Positions 6,686 to 14,045 of a stretch of 14,045 nucleotides of DNA are shown piece by piece. The notes beneath the pieces were generated by a model. It was not told where the DNA came from and did not search any database. It worked only from the letters and a program-made list of their open reading frames with translations. Position numbers and translations under genes: made by a program. The stretch lies in assembly GCA_038214085.1 (NCBI GenBank), contig JBBQSF010000082.1:1-14045 (forward strand), read 5' to 3'. Source of the stretch: JBBQSF01 sp038214085. Lineage in GTDB: Bacteria > Bacteroidota > Bacteroidia > Bacteroidales > CG2-30-32-10. How positions within the stretch are numbered: the first letter of the stretch is position 1; each line of letters starts with the position of its first letter.

Positions 6686-6940
6686 AAAAAAAGCTGCTTT
6701 AGAGGTTGTTTAAATTTTACAACATGAAATTATTTTGCCCCTATTCTCGATACTTTTTCTATCGTCACTTCGAGTCCGTTTTTTTGGACTACTAAGAATT
6801 CAGTATCGGTATAAAAAATAATCAATTACAAAAATGTATGCGGGTATCGATTAGCGACGATAGAAAAACTCGAATTGACGGGGCATAATAAAAATTTTAT
6901 ATCAAATTTAAACAGATTCTTATAAAAAGCAGCTTTTTTT
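6686..6940. terminator. Bidirectional terminator split by a MITE
   Basis: The arm 6686-6700 (AAAAAAAGCTGCTTT) is the exact reverse complement of 6926-6940 (AAAGCAGCTTTTTTT). Removing the MITE and one target duplicate brings the arms together with the loop ATAA, giving a 15-bp hairpin flanked by A and T runs. It lies between the convergent histone-like gene (ends 6673) and YwqK-like gene (ends 6945). It would have served both. The arms can still pair around the inserted element, which itself folds back. Confidence 0.6.
6702..6919. mobile_element. MITE copy 1 (218 bp), TTA target duplication
   Basis: The element begins GAGGTTGTTTAAATTT and ends AAATTTAAACAGATTC, imperfect terminal inverted repeats (13 of 16 positions). 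Both sides carry TTA (6699-6701, 6920-6922). Inside are long inverted segments, such as TTTTTCTATCGTC (6754-6766) against GACGATAGAAAAA (6856-6868), and GCCCC against GGGGC. There is no open reading frame for a transposase. It is closely similar to 10276-10463 but carries about 30 extra bp near the middle (about 6777-6813). The TNA duplication and GAG ends resemble those of IS5-family (IS1031 group) elements, so mobilisation by such a transposase elsewhere in the genome is inferred. Confidence 0.85.
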
Positions 6941-6944
6941 GTTT

Positions 6945-7676
6945 CTAATATTTTCTTTCATCATTTAATTGCCCTTTTTCATAATCTTCTTCGGCAATTT
7001 TAGTTCCTCCAACATCATATATAATCCAAGTGCCGTTTTTTTGATAATCACTTAATGCTTGATTAAACATTAGTTTCCCTTCCTCTTTAATTTGGCCTGT
7101 TTCAAAATATTCCTTACCTGAATATATATGGTTTTTTTTATCAATTAGTTCGAGTGTATTCTGTGGTTTTCCGTTTTCAAAATAAAAATTCATTTCAATA
7201 TAGTACTCGAAACTTTTATCATTTTCCTCGTAATATTCCATGTTTCCGTTGGAATAGTAATCGGTCCATACCAAAGCTTGTCCTTTAAAATATTCTACCT
7301 TTGATTTAAGCACACCGGTATTATAAAATATTTCCATATCGTAAGTGCGTACATCTCTTACTTTAAAAGAGCGCTCCAATTGTCCGTTATCATAATAATT
7401 TTTATAAACTGTTGTGAGGCTACCATTATTATAATAGCCTTTGTGTTTTAGTTTTCCATTCTTATAAAAATCTTCGTACCAACCGTTGAATTTTACACCT
7501 GGAGCTTTGTATCTTATTGAATCGCCACCAAGAAGTAAATTAAATTTTTCATAAATATCAATACCCTCAATGTCGGTATTTAACGTATCTTTACTGTTGT
7601 CGTCGTAATCGTAATACTGCGCCGAAGCCACATAAGAGGCAATAAAAAAGAGGGTAAAAAACAGAAAGCGTTTCAT
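6945..7676 (-). CDS. Exported YwqK-like protein with MORN-type repeats
   Basis: The 243-residue protein starts with a clear signal peptide (MKRFLFFTLFFIASYVASAQ, cleavage before or near Gln20/Tyr21). The rest holds about seven repeats of the type YxNGxLK: YKNGKLKHKG (71-80), YDNGQLER (95-102), YNTGVLKSK (118-126), YSNGNMEYY (141-149), FENGKPQNT (166-174), FETGQIKEEG (191-200) and a final YDVGGTKIAEEDY (220-232). This is the MORN_2 / YwqK pattern, often labelled 'toxin-antitoxin system YwqK family antitoxin'. No toxin gene is adjacent, and the signal peptide argues for a role outside the cytoplasm. Its ATG shares one base with the pyrF stop (TAATG), so the two are probably co-transcribed. The biological role of such exported repeat proteins is unclear. 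Confidence 0.85.
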   Translation of the reverse strand: MKRFLFFTLFFIASYVASAQYYDYDDNSKDTLNTDIEGIDIYEKFNLLLGGDSIRYKAPGVKFNGWYEDFYKNGKLKHKGYYNNGSLTTVYKNYYDNGQLERSFKVRDVRTYDMEIFYNTGVLKSKVEYFKGQALVWTDYYSNGNMEYYEENDKSFEYYIEMNFYFENGKPQNTLELIDKKNHIYSGKEYFETGQIKEEGKLMFNQALSDYQKNGTWIIYDVGGTKIAEEDYEKGQLNDERKY

Positions 7677-8518
7677 TAAATTACTTGGTTATCTTTCAAT
7701 AAATTTTCCATTTCTATCTGCATTCGCATTGCTTCTTCGCGCACTTTAACTGCAAAATCTTCACCTCCCGATGCGAACAAAATGCTTCGTGAAGCATTTA
7801 CAATAAGTCCGCAATCTTTATTCATGCCGTATTTTGCGACATCCTGCATGCTTCCCCCCTGGGCTCCTACGCCAGGAACAAGCAGAAAATGCTCGGGAAT
7901 AATTTCACGAATACCTTGCAGCATGTCAGCTTTTGTTGCACCAACCACATACATCATATTATCAGCAGTTGCCCATTTCTGTGATGTTTTAAGCACATGT
8001 TCGAAAAGTTTATCACCATTTTCAGTTTTTAAAAACTGGAAATCAAATGCGCCTTTATTAGAAGTAAGCGCAAGTAGAATAACCCATTTTTCGGCATATT
8101 CCAGAAAAGGAGAAACAGAGTCTTCGCCCATATATGGAGCAACGGTTACCGCATTAAAATTCAAATCCTTATTGGCATTTCCAAAAAAACTCTTTGCATA
8201 CATTTTTGAAGTGTTTCCAATGTCTCCTCGTTTTGCATCAGCAATTGTGAAAATTTCTTTTTTGAATTTATTAAGATAAGCAATAGTTTTTTCAAGGCTT
8301 TGCAATCCGCTAACACCATTGCATTCATAAAAAGCAAGATTCGGTTTGTATGCAATTGCTAAATCGTGAGTAGCATCAATAATTTGTTTATTGAATTCGA
8401 AAACTGGATCTTCAGAATCTTTTAAATGTAGCGGTAGTTTTGAAATATCAGAATCGAGACCGATACACAAAAAACTTTTTTTCTCTTTAATGATCTTGAT
8501 GAGTTGTTGACGTGTCAT
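7676..8518 (-). CDS. pyrF: Orotidine 5'-phosphate decarboxylase, type 2
   Basis: This converts orotidine monophosphate to UMP, the last step of de novo pyrimidine synthesis, in the cytoplasm. The 280-residue length fits the type 2 subfamily, which is longer than the E. coli type. Visible motifs are FLCIGLDSD (16-24), YKPN with K58, the catalytic DAKRGDIG (94-101, with D94, K96 and D99), the phosphate-binding PGVGAQGG (215-222) and NASRSI with R244. The start is the ATG at 8518; the following residues align with the usual family N-terminus. The gene heads a two-gene unit with the YwqK-like gene and diverges from the alkaline phosphatase gene. No other pyrimidine gene is in the window. Confidence 0.97.
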   Translation of the reverse strand: MTRQQLIKIIKEKKSFLCIGLDSDISKLPLHLKDSEDPVFEFNKQIIDATHDLAIAYKPNLAFYECNGVSGLQSLEKTIAYLNKFKKEIFTIADAKRGDIGNTSKMYAKSFFGNANKDLNFNAVTVAPYMGEDSVSPFLEYAEKWVILLALTSNKGAFDFQFLKTENGDKLFEHVLKTSQKWATADNMMYVVGATKADMLQGIREIIPEHFLLVPGVGAQGGSMQDVAKYGMNKDCGLIVNASRSILFASGGEDFAVKVREEAMRMQIEMENLLKDNQVI

Positions 8519-8655
8519 GATTATGGCGTTTTTCTGAATTATTTATTTTTAGGGATTTGAATTTCAACAGCACTCAAATCTCATATTATTTCACCGTAAA
8601 AATAAAGATATTACTATAATAACCTTATAAATATTATTAAGATTTGTCAACATTA

Positions 8656-8682
8656 TTGAGATTTAAAATAATAGTACATTTG
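8656..8682 (+). promoter_or_regulatory. Putative promoter of the alkaline phosphatase gene
   Basis: TACATTTG (8675-8682) matches TAnnTTTG exactly. A TTG lies at 8656-8658, 16 bp upstream, slightly closer than usual. The ATG at 8707 follows 24 bp after the box. This placement puts the TTG codon at 8644 upstream of transcription and supports the start at 8707. Confidence 0.5.
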
Positions 8683-8706
8683 AAAAAATTAATTAAAGCA
8701 AATGTT

Positions 8707-9963
8707 ATGAAAAAGTATTTCATATTGGCATTCAGCATTCTTTTTTTTCTTTCATTAAATGCTCAAAATACTAAAAAAGCAAAATATATATTTTTGTTTA
8801 TTGGTGATGGCATGGGAACCAATCAGGTTTTTTTAACTGAAAAATTTAATGCATTAACAAAAAATGATTCGCTGATTTTTTTAAACAATAATTGGTCGTT
8901 TGGACTGATGCATACTGAATGTGCCGACAGCAACAAAATAACTGATTCGGGCGCCGGAGGAACGGCAATTGCGTGCGGACAAAAAACAAAATACGGGAGT
9001 ATTGGCGAATATCAGGAAAAGCCACTCGAAAGTATTGCAGAATTTTTGCATAAAAAAAACTTTAAAATCGGATTAATCACTTCAGTTCCCCTCAATCACG
9101 CAACACCTGCATGTTTTTACGGACATGAGTCTACACGCAGAAATTACGACAACCTTTTGAATGATTTGATTGAAAGCAAATTTGAGTTTTTTGCTGGCGG
9201 CGGAATTCTTAGCGGAAATGCCGATACTGCAAAGAAAATCTACAAAAATTATGACGCTGCTATTACCAAACTTAAAGAAAATAACTTCGCATTAATATAC
9301 AATCAAAGTGATTTGAGTTTGCTTGATTCTCAGACAAATTTTCCTGTAATGGTTATTGACACAGCCATACGCAATTTACAATTGAAACAGAAAAAAAGTT
9401 ACAGCGATGAAAAAAACTCACTTCCTTTTGTGCTTGATTTTCCGCAATACAAAATGCAGTTAGCAACTTACACTGAAAAAGCTCAGAGTTTTTTAATGAA
9501 CGATGCAGGATTTTTTATTATGGTTGAAGGCGGAAAGATAGACTGGGCCTGCCATGACAACGATGCCCTTGCAGCTATTTATGAAGTAAATGCATTTAAC
9601 GAAGCCATAAAAAAGGCATATGCATTTTATCTGAAACATCCAGAAAATACATTAATTATTGTTACCGCAGATCACGAAACGGGAGGCCTTTCACTGGGAA
9701 CAGGATATGATGAAAACAGCAAATCAAAACTTAATAAATATGCATTGTACGTAAACAAATTACTACAACAAAAAAACTCCTACATATTTTCGGACAGCAC
9801 CACCATAAAAAACATTCAGGATAATGCACAAATAGGCTGGACAACCAACGAGCATACATCTGCACCTGTGGGTATATGGGCTATTGGCGTGGGCGCAGAA
9901 AAATTCTCAGGAATTTTTGAAAACAATGAAATAAAAACAAAAATACTAAGCGTTGTTGAATAA
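8707..9963 (+). CDS. Exported alkaline phosphatase (PhoA family)
   Basis: A periplasmic metal-dependent phosphomonoesterase that releases phosphate from organic esters. From the ATG at 8707 it has 418 residues. A longer reading from TTG at 8644 is rejected because MKKYFILAFSILFFLSLNAQ is a textbook signal peptide and a -7 box lies just before it. Active-site motifs are in family order: IGDGMG (32-37, metal ligand D34), the nucleophile in DSGAGGTA (80-87, S81), NHATPACFYGH (130-140, H131 and T133), EGGKIDWACHDND (274-286, E274, D279, H283), TADHETGG (320-327, D322, H323) and EHT (H383). All expected ligands for the two zinc sites are present, and His131 stands in place of the E. coli Asp153, as in many family members. 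It is divergent from pyrF. No Pho box can be claimed from this sequence. Confidence 0.95.
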   Translation: MKKYFILAFSILFFLSLNAQNTKKAKYIFLFIGDGMGTNQVFLTEKFNALTKNDSLIFLNNNWSFGLMHTECADSNKITDSGAGGTAIACGQKTKYGSIGEYQEKPLESIAEFLHKKNFKIGLITSVPLNHATPACFYGHESTRRNYDNLLNDLIESKFEFFAGGGILSGNADTAKKIYKNYDAAITKLKENNFALIYNQSDLSLLDSQTNFPVMVIDTAIRNLQLKQKKSYSDEKNSLPFVLDFPQYKMQLATYTEKAQSFLMNDAGFFIMVEGGKIDWACHDNDALAAIYEVNAFNEAIKKAYAFYLKHPENTLIIVTADHETGGLSLGTGYDENSKSKLNKYALYVNKLLQQKNSYIFSDSTTIKNIQDNAQIGWTTNEHTSAPVGIWAIGVGAEKFSGIFENNEIKTKILSVVE

Positions 9964-10275
9964 AAAAATTCTGCTAAACAGCAAATTTTGCTAACACTTC
10001 TGCGGTAGGTTCACCTTGTTAATTCATACACATAGCTTAATCCCAAATTCAGCATTAAAAAAATCTCTAATGCGTAGAGTTAGGAAAAAAACAATGCAAT
10101 TAGTTGAATTTCATAAATATAGGTTACACATTTTTGTTTCAGAATCGATAAAGTAAATGTATTCCAAACAAGAAGAATTTGTTAGGAACATTTACTAAAT
10201 CGGGATAAACCCAATTAAATCATTAGTTCGCAGACTCCAAATGATTAATTTGGGTTAATAATTGGTTCTATCTAA
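9964..10275. other. Gene-free interval with two hairpins
   Basis: No credible gene, tRNA or known RNA is seen. Directly after the phosphatase stop are short inverted repeats (AGCAAATTTTGCT, 9980-9992 region) without a following T run on the plus strand. Two longer inverted repeats follow. The first is at 10153-10195: GTAAATGT, a 2-nt bulge, TCC, then CATTTAC on the far side. The second is at 10210-10224 against 10240-10254 (CCCAATTAAATCATT / AATGATTAATTTGGG, 13 of 15 paired). Both may be remnants of older elements or unannotated RNA structures. Confidence 0.4.
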
Positions 10276-10463
10276 GAGGTTGTTTAAATTTTGAAACATG
10301 AAATTATTGTGCCCCTATTCTCGATACTTTTTCTATCGTCACTTCGAGTCCGCTCCAAAAAATAATCAATTACAAGAATATATGCGGGTATCGAGAAGCG
10401 ACGATGGAAAAACTCGAATTGACGGTGCATTATAAAAATTTTAAATGAAATTTAAACAGATTC
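10276..10463. mobile_element. MITE copy 2 (188 bp), TAA target duplication
   Basis: It has the same ends as copy 1 (GAGGTTGTTTAAATTT and AAATTTAAACAGATTC), the same orientation, and closely similar internal sequence. Target duplicates TAA stand at 10273-10275 and 10464-10466. Internal inverted segments are TTTTTCTATCGTC (10328-10340) against GACGATGGAAAAA (10400-10412). It lacks the roughly 30-bp central segment of copy 1, so the two copies have diverged by an indel plus scattered substitutions. No transposase is encoded. Confidence 0.85.
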
Positions 10464-10529
10464 TAAGCAAAAAACAACTAAATCCCTGCGTCAATTCTGT
10501 AAACCTAATTACTTGACAAAACCTAATTG

Positions 10530-11072
10530 TTATTGATTTGATGTAAAGTTATGTACAGCATAAACTTTTCCACTTGAAGAATCATAAGAAACAGCAACAG
10601 CATCTAATTTAAATTGCGGATTACAAATATTCTGATAATGGGGTTTCGAGTTTACCCAAAGCAGAACAATTTCAGATGCGATCGATTTATAATCACTCAT
10701 TAAAGGAGTTGATTTTTCCTGAAGAATATCAGTAAAAACATACGCAATATTTTCGCCATAAAGAGATTTTTGAAGTCCAACTTTCTCTAAACGTAAACCA
10801 GGAGTTTTTGTTTTTGAAATGGTTTCACTATGACTAAAATTTCCGGTTTTGCACATATATGCTGCATGCCCCTTTGCTGCTTTATAAATGGTATCGTTGT
10901 AAACATATTTGCTTAATTTCTTTTTAGCACGGATGCTGTCCAGTTTTTGAGAAATGAGTTTTTCCAACAATTTAACATCAAGCGTATCTTTTGAAATGTT
11001 TTGCGAAAATGCAGCATCAGTAGAAAAAATAACAACTACAAATAAAAGCAATAGAAGCGAAATTCTTTTCAT
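10530..11072 (-). CDS. Exported CAP (SCP/PR-1-like) domain protein
   Basis: The 180-residue protein begins with a signal peptide (MKRISLLLLLFVVVIFSTDA, then AFSQ, cleavage near residue 24). The remainder is one CAP domain. Its conserved sites are GHAAYM with H69, GNFSHS with H81, YGENIA (105-110), LLWVNSKPHYQNI (137-149, H145) and the final AVHNF with H174. The His and Glu residues form the usual cavity of this fold. Bacterial CAP proteins are secreted and their activity is mostly undefined. Downstream is the gene-free interval with MITE copy 2; upstream, divergently, is lpd. No clear -7 box was found for it. Confidence 0.9.
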   Translation of the reverse strand: MKRISLLLLLFVVVIFSTDAAFSQNISKDTLDVKLLEKLISQKLDSIRAKKKLSKYVYNDTIYKAAKGHAAYMCKTGNFSHSETISKTKTPGLRLEKVGLQKSLYGENIAYVFTDILQEKSTPLMSDYKSIASEIVLLWVNSKPHYQNICNPQFKLDAVAVSYDSSSGKVYAVHNFTSNQ

Positions 11073-11136
11073 ATTATTTTAAACTTCAAAACTGATTTAT
11101 TATTGTTTTTTTAAGAAATTCAAAAGCTATATTTTG

Positions 11137-11144
11137 TAATTTTG
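11137..11144 (+). promoter_or_regulatory. Putative -7 box for lpd
   Basis: TAATTTTG matches TAnnTTTG and ends 23 bp before the lpd ATG at 11168. There is no TTG at the usual -33 distance, so confidence is limited. Confidence 0.4.
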
Positions 11145-11167
11145 TATAAAATTAAAAAAATGTTTTT

Positions 11168-12559
11168 ATGAATTACGATCTTATAGTAATAGGCAGTGGC
11201 CCGGGCGGATATGTAGCAGCAATAAGGGCTTCGCAATTGGGTTTAAATGTGGCAGTGGTTGAAAAAGCAGAACTGGGTGGCATTTGTCTGAACTGGGGTT
11301 GTATCCCCACCAAAGCATTGTTAAAAAGTGCAGAAGTATTTCATAATATGCTTCATTCTTCCGATTATGGGATTACATTAAGTGGCGAAGTTAAAGCTGA
11401 CTTTGATGCAATAGTTAAAAGAAGTCGGAATGTTGCTGAAGGCATGAGTAAAGGAATACAGTTTCTTTTTAAGAAAAATAAAATTGAAGTAATTACAGGA
11501 ACGGCAAAAATAAAACCAGGAAAAACTGTTGAAATAATTTCAGTTGATGGAACTGCTTCATCCATTTCCGCAAAATATATCATTATTGCAACGGGTGCTC
11601 GCTCACGCGAACTACCTAATTTAAAACAGGACGGCAAGAAAATTATTGGTTACCGTGAAGCACTAACATTGCCAAAACAACCGGCTTCAATGGTTGTGGT
11701 TGGATCAGGTGCTATAGGTTCCGAGTTTGCCTATTTTTACAATACTTTAGGCACAAAAGTAACACTGGTTGAATTTATGCCAGCAATAGTTCCTTTGGAA
11801 GATGAAGAAGTTTCAAAACAACTGGAACGTTCTTTTAAAAAGTCAGGAATGAAAGTAATGACCGATTCTACAGTTGAAAGTGTTGACACTACTGGTGATT
11901 TATGTAAAATTACTGTTAAAACAAAAAAAGGCGAAGAAATTATCGAAGCAGAAATTGTTCTGTCAGCTGTTGGTATTGCTACAAATCTTGAGGGAATTGG
12001 ATTGGAAGAAACCGGAATTGAAACCGAAAACGGCAAAATAAAAACGGATGAATTCTACCGCACCAATGTGGAAGGCTATTACGCAATAGGAGATGTTGTT
12101 AGAGGCCCGTCCTTAGCTCACGTAGCTTCGCACGAAGGAATTATCTGTGTTGAAAAAATTGCAGGGCATAATCCTCAAGCACTAGATTATGGAAATATTC
12201 CGGGATGCACATACACATTCCCCGAAATTGCATCAGTGGGAATGACCGAAAAACAAGCCAGAGACAAAGGTTTTGAAATTAAGATAGGAAAATTTCCGTT
12301 TTCTGCCTCAGGAAAGGCAAGTGCTTCCGGCGCAAAAGATGGATTTGTAAAAGTAATATTTGATGCCAAATATGGCGAATGGCTAGGCGCTCATTTGATA
12401 GGCGATCATGTTACAGAAATGATTGCAGAAGTTGTGGTTGCACGAAAATTAGAAACAACCGGTCGCGAAATAATTGATGCTGTGCATCCGCATCCAACTA
12501 TGTCCGAAGCCATAATGGAAGCCGTTGCTGCTGCTTATGGGGAGGTGATACATATATAA
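11168..12559 (+). CDS. lpd: Dihydrolipoyl dehydrogenase (E3)
   Basis: This flavoprotein re-oxidises dihydrolipoamide on 2-oxo-acid dehydrogenase complexes or the glycine cleavage system, passing electrons to NAD. The 463-residue length is typical. Visible are the FAD-binding GSGPGG (9-14), the redox disulfide in GGICLNWGC (C40 and C45, followed by IPTK), the NAD-binding GSGAIGSEF (179-187), the second FAD site YYAIGDV (304-310, D309) and the C-terminal HPHPTMSE (440-447), with the His-Glu pair (H442, E447) of the active site. No E1, E2 or glycine-cleavage gene is adjacent, so its partner complex cannot be assigned here. Its stop shares one base with the asnB ATG, which implies coupled expression of two functionally unrelated genes. 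Confidence 0.97.
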   Translation: MNYDLIVIGSGPGGYVAAIRASQLGLNVAVVEKAELGGICLNWGCIPTKALLKSAEVFHNMLHSSDYGITLSGEVKADFDAIVKRSRNVAEGMSKGIQFLFKKNKIEVITGTAKIKPGKTVEIISVDGTASSISAKYIIIATGARSRELPNLKQDGKKIIGYREALTLPKQPASMVVVGSGAIGSEFAYFYNTLGTKVTLVEFMPAIVPLEDEEVSKQLERSFKKSGMKVMTDSTVESVDTTGDLCKITVKTKKGEEIIEAEIVLSAVGIATNLEGIGLEETGIETENGKIKTDEFYRTNVEGYYAIGDVVRGPSLAHVASHEGIICVEKIAGHNPQALDYGNIPGCTYTFPEIASVGMTEKQARDKGFEIKIGKFPFSASGKASASGAKDGFVKVIFDAKYGEWLGAHLIGDHVTEMIAEVVVARKLETTGREIIDAVHPHPTMSEAIMEAVAAAYGEVIHI

Positions 12560-14045
12560 TGTGTGGAATAACAGGCATCTTCTCTTTTAATCAGCAAAGC
12601 GGCAATAATGCTGCATTGGTTGGCAATGCCGTTTCTAAACTTAACAAAAGAGGCCCTGACAGTACGGGTACTTACTTTCACAACTCAATTGGGTTGGGTC
12701 ATGCAAGGCTTTCAATTATTGATACTAGCGATGCAGCAGCGCAACCATTTACTGATTCCTCGGGCCGGTATACCATTGTGTTTAACGGTGAAATTTTCAA
12801 CTTTCAAGAATTAAAAAAAGACCTTGTTACAAAGGGTATTGCATTTCGTTCGCACAGTGATACCGAAGTTGTTCTTGCATTATACATAAATGAAGGAAGC
12901 TCTTTTTTAAAAAAATTGAATGGTTTTTTTTCATTTGCAATTTATGATAATGCTCAGGAATCGCTATTTATTGCTCGTGACAGAATGGGCATAAAACCTT
13001 TCTTGTTTTATCACGATGATAATCGTTTTTGTTTTGCGTCAGAATTAAAATCCTTGTTGGAATACAAAATTCCCAAAACAATTGATCACACATCTGTTTT
13101 TTCATATTTTCAGTTGAATTATATTCCAGGAAATGAAACTATTTTTGAAAATGTAAACCGATTAGCACCTGGTCATTATTTAGAAATCAAAGAAAAGAAA
13201 ATTGAAATAAAACAATATTATTCAATTGCTGAGTATTCCGATAATACTTCATTTAAAATACTTTCTTATGATGATGCACAAGCTCATTTGCTTCGTTTGC
13301 TTGAATCCTCTGTAAAGCAGCGGCTTATTTCTGATGTACCTTTAGGCGCATTTTTAAGTGGTGGCATAGATTCTTCTGCCATTGTCGCAATGGCCTCAAA
13401 ACATACTGAATTACTCAACACCTTTTCCATTGGATTTCGCGATGAACCTTTATTTGATGAAACATCTTATGCAGAACTTGTTGCAAGAAAATTCAAAACA
13501 AATCACACTACTTTTTCGCTAAGCAATGATGATATTTTCAATGTTCTGTTTGATGTTCTTGATTATACGGATGAGCCATTTGCAGATTCATCGGCCCTTG
13601 CAGTTTATATTCTCAGCAAGCATACCAGAGAAAAAGTTACCGTGGCGCTTTCGGGCGATGGTGCTGATGAAATGTTTGCCGGATACAACAAACACATGGC
13701 AGAATTTCGCATTCGTAACAAAGGAATAAGAGAGGAAGCCGTAAATTTGTTAGGTCCTGTTTGGAGTGTTTTACCCAAATCAAGAAATGGAAATTTTCAG
13801 AACAAAATCCGCCAGATCAATAAATTTGCTCAAATGTCGAGAATGACGGCAAAAGAGCGCTACTGGTACCTTTGCAGTATCTCTTCGGAAAAATATGCTT
13901 CTCAACTGTTGAAATTTAGTGTGGATTTTGTTCAATACAAGGACAGAAAAGATCAATTAACTTCTGATATTTCAAAGGAAGGTTCATTTAATCAGGTGCT
14001 TTTGTCGGATATGAAACTGGTGCTTCCAAATGATATGCTTACAAA
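12559..14045 (+). CDS. asnB: Asparagine synthetase, glutamine-hydrolysing (partial, right edge)
   Basis: Makes asparagine from aspartate, ATP and glutamine. The ATG at 12559 overlaps the lpd stop (TAATG), and 495 codons are visible before the window ends, against about 550-640 for the family. After removal of Met1, Cys2 (MCGITGIF) is the N-terminal nucleophile of the class II glutaminase domain, with RGPDS (31-35) and FNGEIFN (75-81). The synthetase domain starts with the ATP-binding loop SGGIDSS (267-273) and has SGDGADEMFAGY (365-376). All key residues in the visible part are present. The long spacing resembles the larger AsnB forms found near surface-polysaccharide genes, but the downstream context is outside the window. 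Confidence 0.96.
   Translation, partial: MCGITGIFSFNQQSGNNAALVGNAVSKLNKRGPDSTGTYFHNSIGLGHARLSIIDTSDAAAQPFTDSSGRYTIVFNGEIFNFQELKKDLVTKGIAFRSHSDTEVVLALYINEGSSFLKKLNGFFSFAIYDNAQESLFIARDRMGIKPFLFYHDDNRFCFASELKSLLEYKIPKTIDHTSVFSYFQLNYIPGNETIFENVNRLAPGHYLEIKEKKIEIKQYYSIAEYSDNTSFKILSYDDAQAHLLRLLESSVKQRLISDVPLGAFLSGGIDSSAIVAMASKHTELLNTFSIGFRDEPLFDETSYAELVARKFKTNHTTFSLSNDDIFNVLFDVLDYTDEPFADSSALAVYILSKHTREKVTVALSGDGADEMFAGYNKHMAEFRIRNKGIREEAVNLLGPVWSVLPKSRNGNFQNKIRQINKFAQMSRMTAKERYWYLCSISSEKYASQLLKFSVDFVQYKDRKDQLTSDISKEGSFNQVLLSDMKLVLPNDMLT

Noticed and set aside
6945..7676. Toxin-antitoxin locus because of the YwqK label
   Set aside because: No toxin gene is adjacent, and the protein has a signal peptide, so the family label should not be read as a function.
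8644..8706. Longer alkaline phosphatase start at a TTG codon
   Set aside because: It would hide a clean signal peptide behind 21 residues, and a TAnnTTTG box lies between this codon and the ATG at 8707.
9961..9995. Rho-independent terminator directly after the phosphatase gene
   Set aside because: The small inverted repeats are not followed by a T run on the plus strand.
12608..13729. Short plus-strand frames inside asnB
   Set aside because: They are in another frame of a gene whose motifs are continuous through the region.

Overview
The window is AT-rich chromosomal DNA that most likely comes from a member of the Bacteroidota. Three things point there. Several gene starts are preceded by the phylum's TAnnTTTG -7 box rather than by a Shine-Dalgarno sequence. 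Many predicted exported proteins have short Lys-rich signal peptides ending just before a Gln. The gene types (YwqK-like repeat protein, CAP-domain protein, type 2 PyrF, fused AmmeMemo protein) also fit. No species can be named from the sequence alone.

Left part (1-6673). A truncated gene for an exported protein of unknown function runs off the left edge. Next comes a complete AmmeMemoRadiSam set in two divergent units that share a 64-bp promoter region. On the minus strand is a fused MEMO-AMMECR1 protein (AmrB-AmrA) with a signal peptide. On the plus strand are a membrane protein with a spermidine-synthase-like domain and, overlapping it by 4 bp, the radical SAM enzyme AmrS. AmrS carries an unusual Tat-like N-terminus with two lysines. 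Seven bases after amrS starts a Lys/Ala/Pro-rich histone-H1-like gene with five 51-bp tandem repeats. It ends in an 11-A run where A AAA AAG is followed directly by TAA. The -1 frame opens inside that A run and continues to 6673, keeping the Lys/Ala/Pro character and then entering an unrecognised C-terminal domain. The natural reading is one gene of about 444 codons that is split by, or expressed through, a frameshift at the A tract.

Middle part (6674-11072). A 218-bp non-coding inverted-repeat element (MITE) sits in the loop of what was a bidirectional terminator between convergent genes. A second 188-bp copy lies at 10276-10463. The two copies have different 3-bp target duplications, TTA and TAA, both of TNA form. 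Between them are the minus-strand pair pyrF-ywqK-like (stop and start share one base) and, divergently, an exported alkaline phosphatase. A gene-free stretch of about 570 bp holds MITE copy 2 and two hairpins. After it comes a minus-strand exported CAP-domain protein.

Right part (11168-14045). Dihydrolipoyl dehydrogenase (lpd) is followed by asparagine synthetase B (asnB), whose ATG overlaps the lpd stop by one base. asnB runs off the right edge.

The points most worth following up are the A-tract frameshift in the histone-like gene, the apparent export signals on AmmeMemoRadiSam components together with an aminopropyltransferase-like protein that lacks the usual catalytic Asp, and the MITE inserted in a terminator loop.
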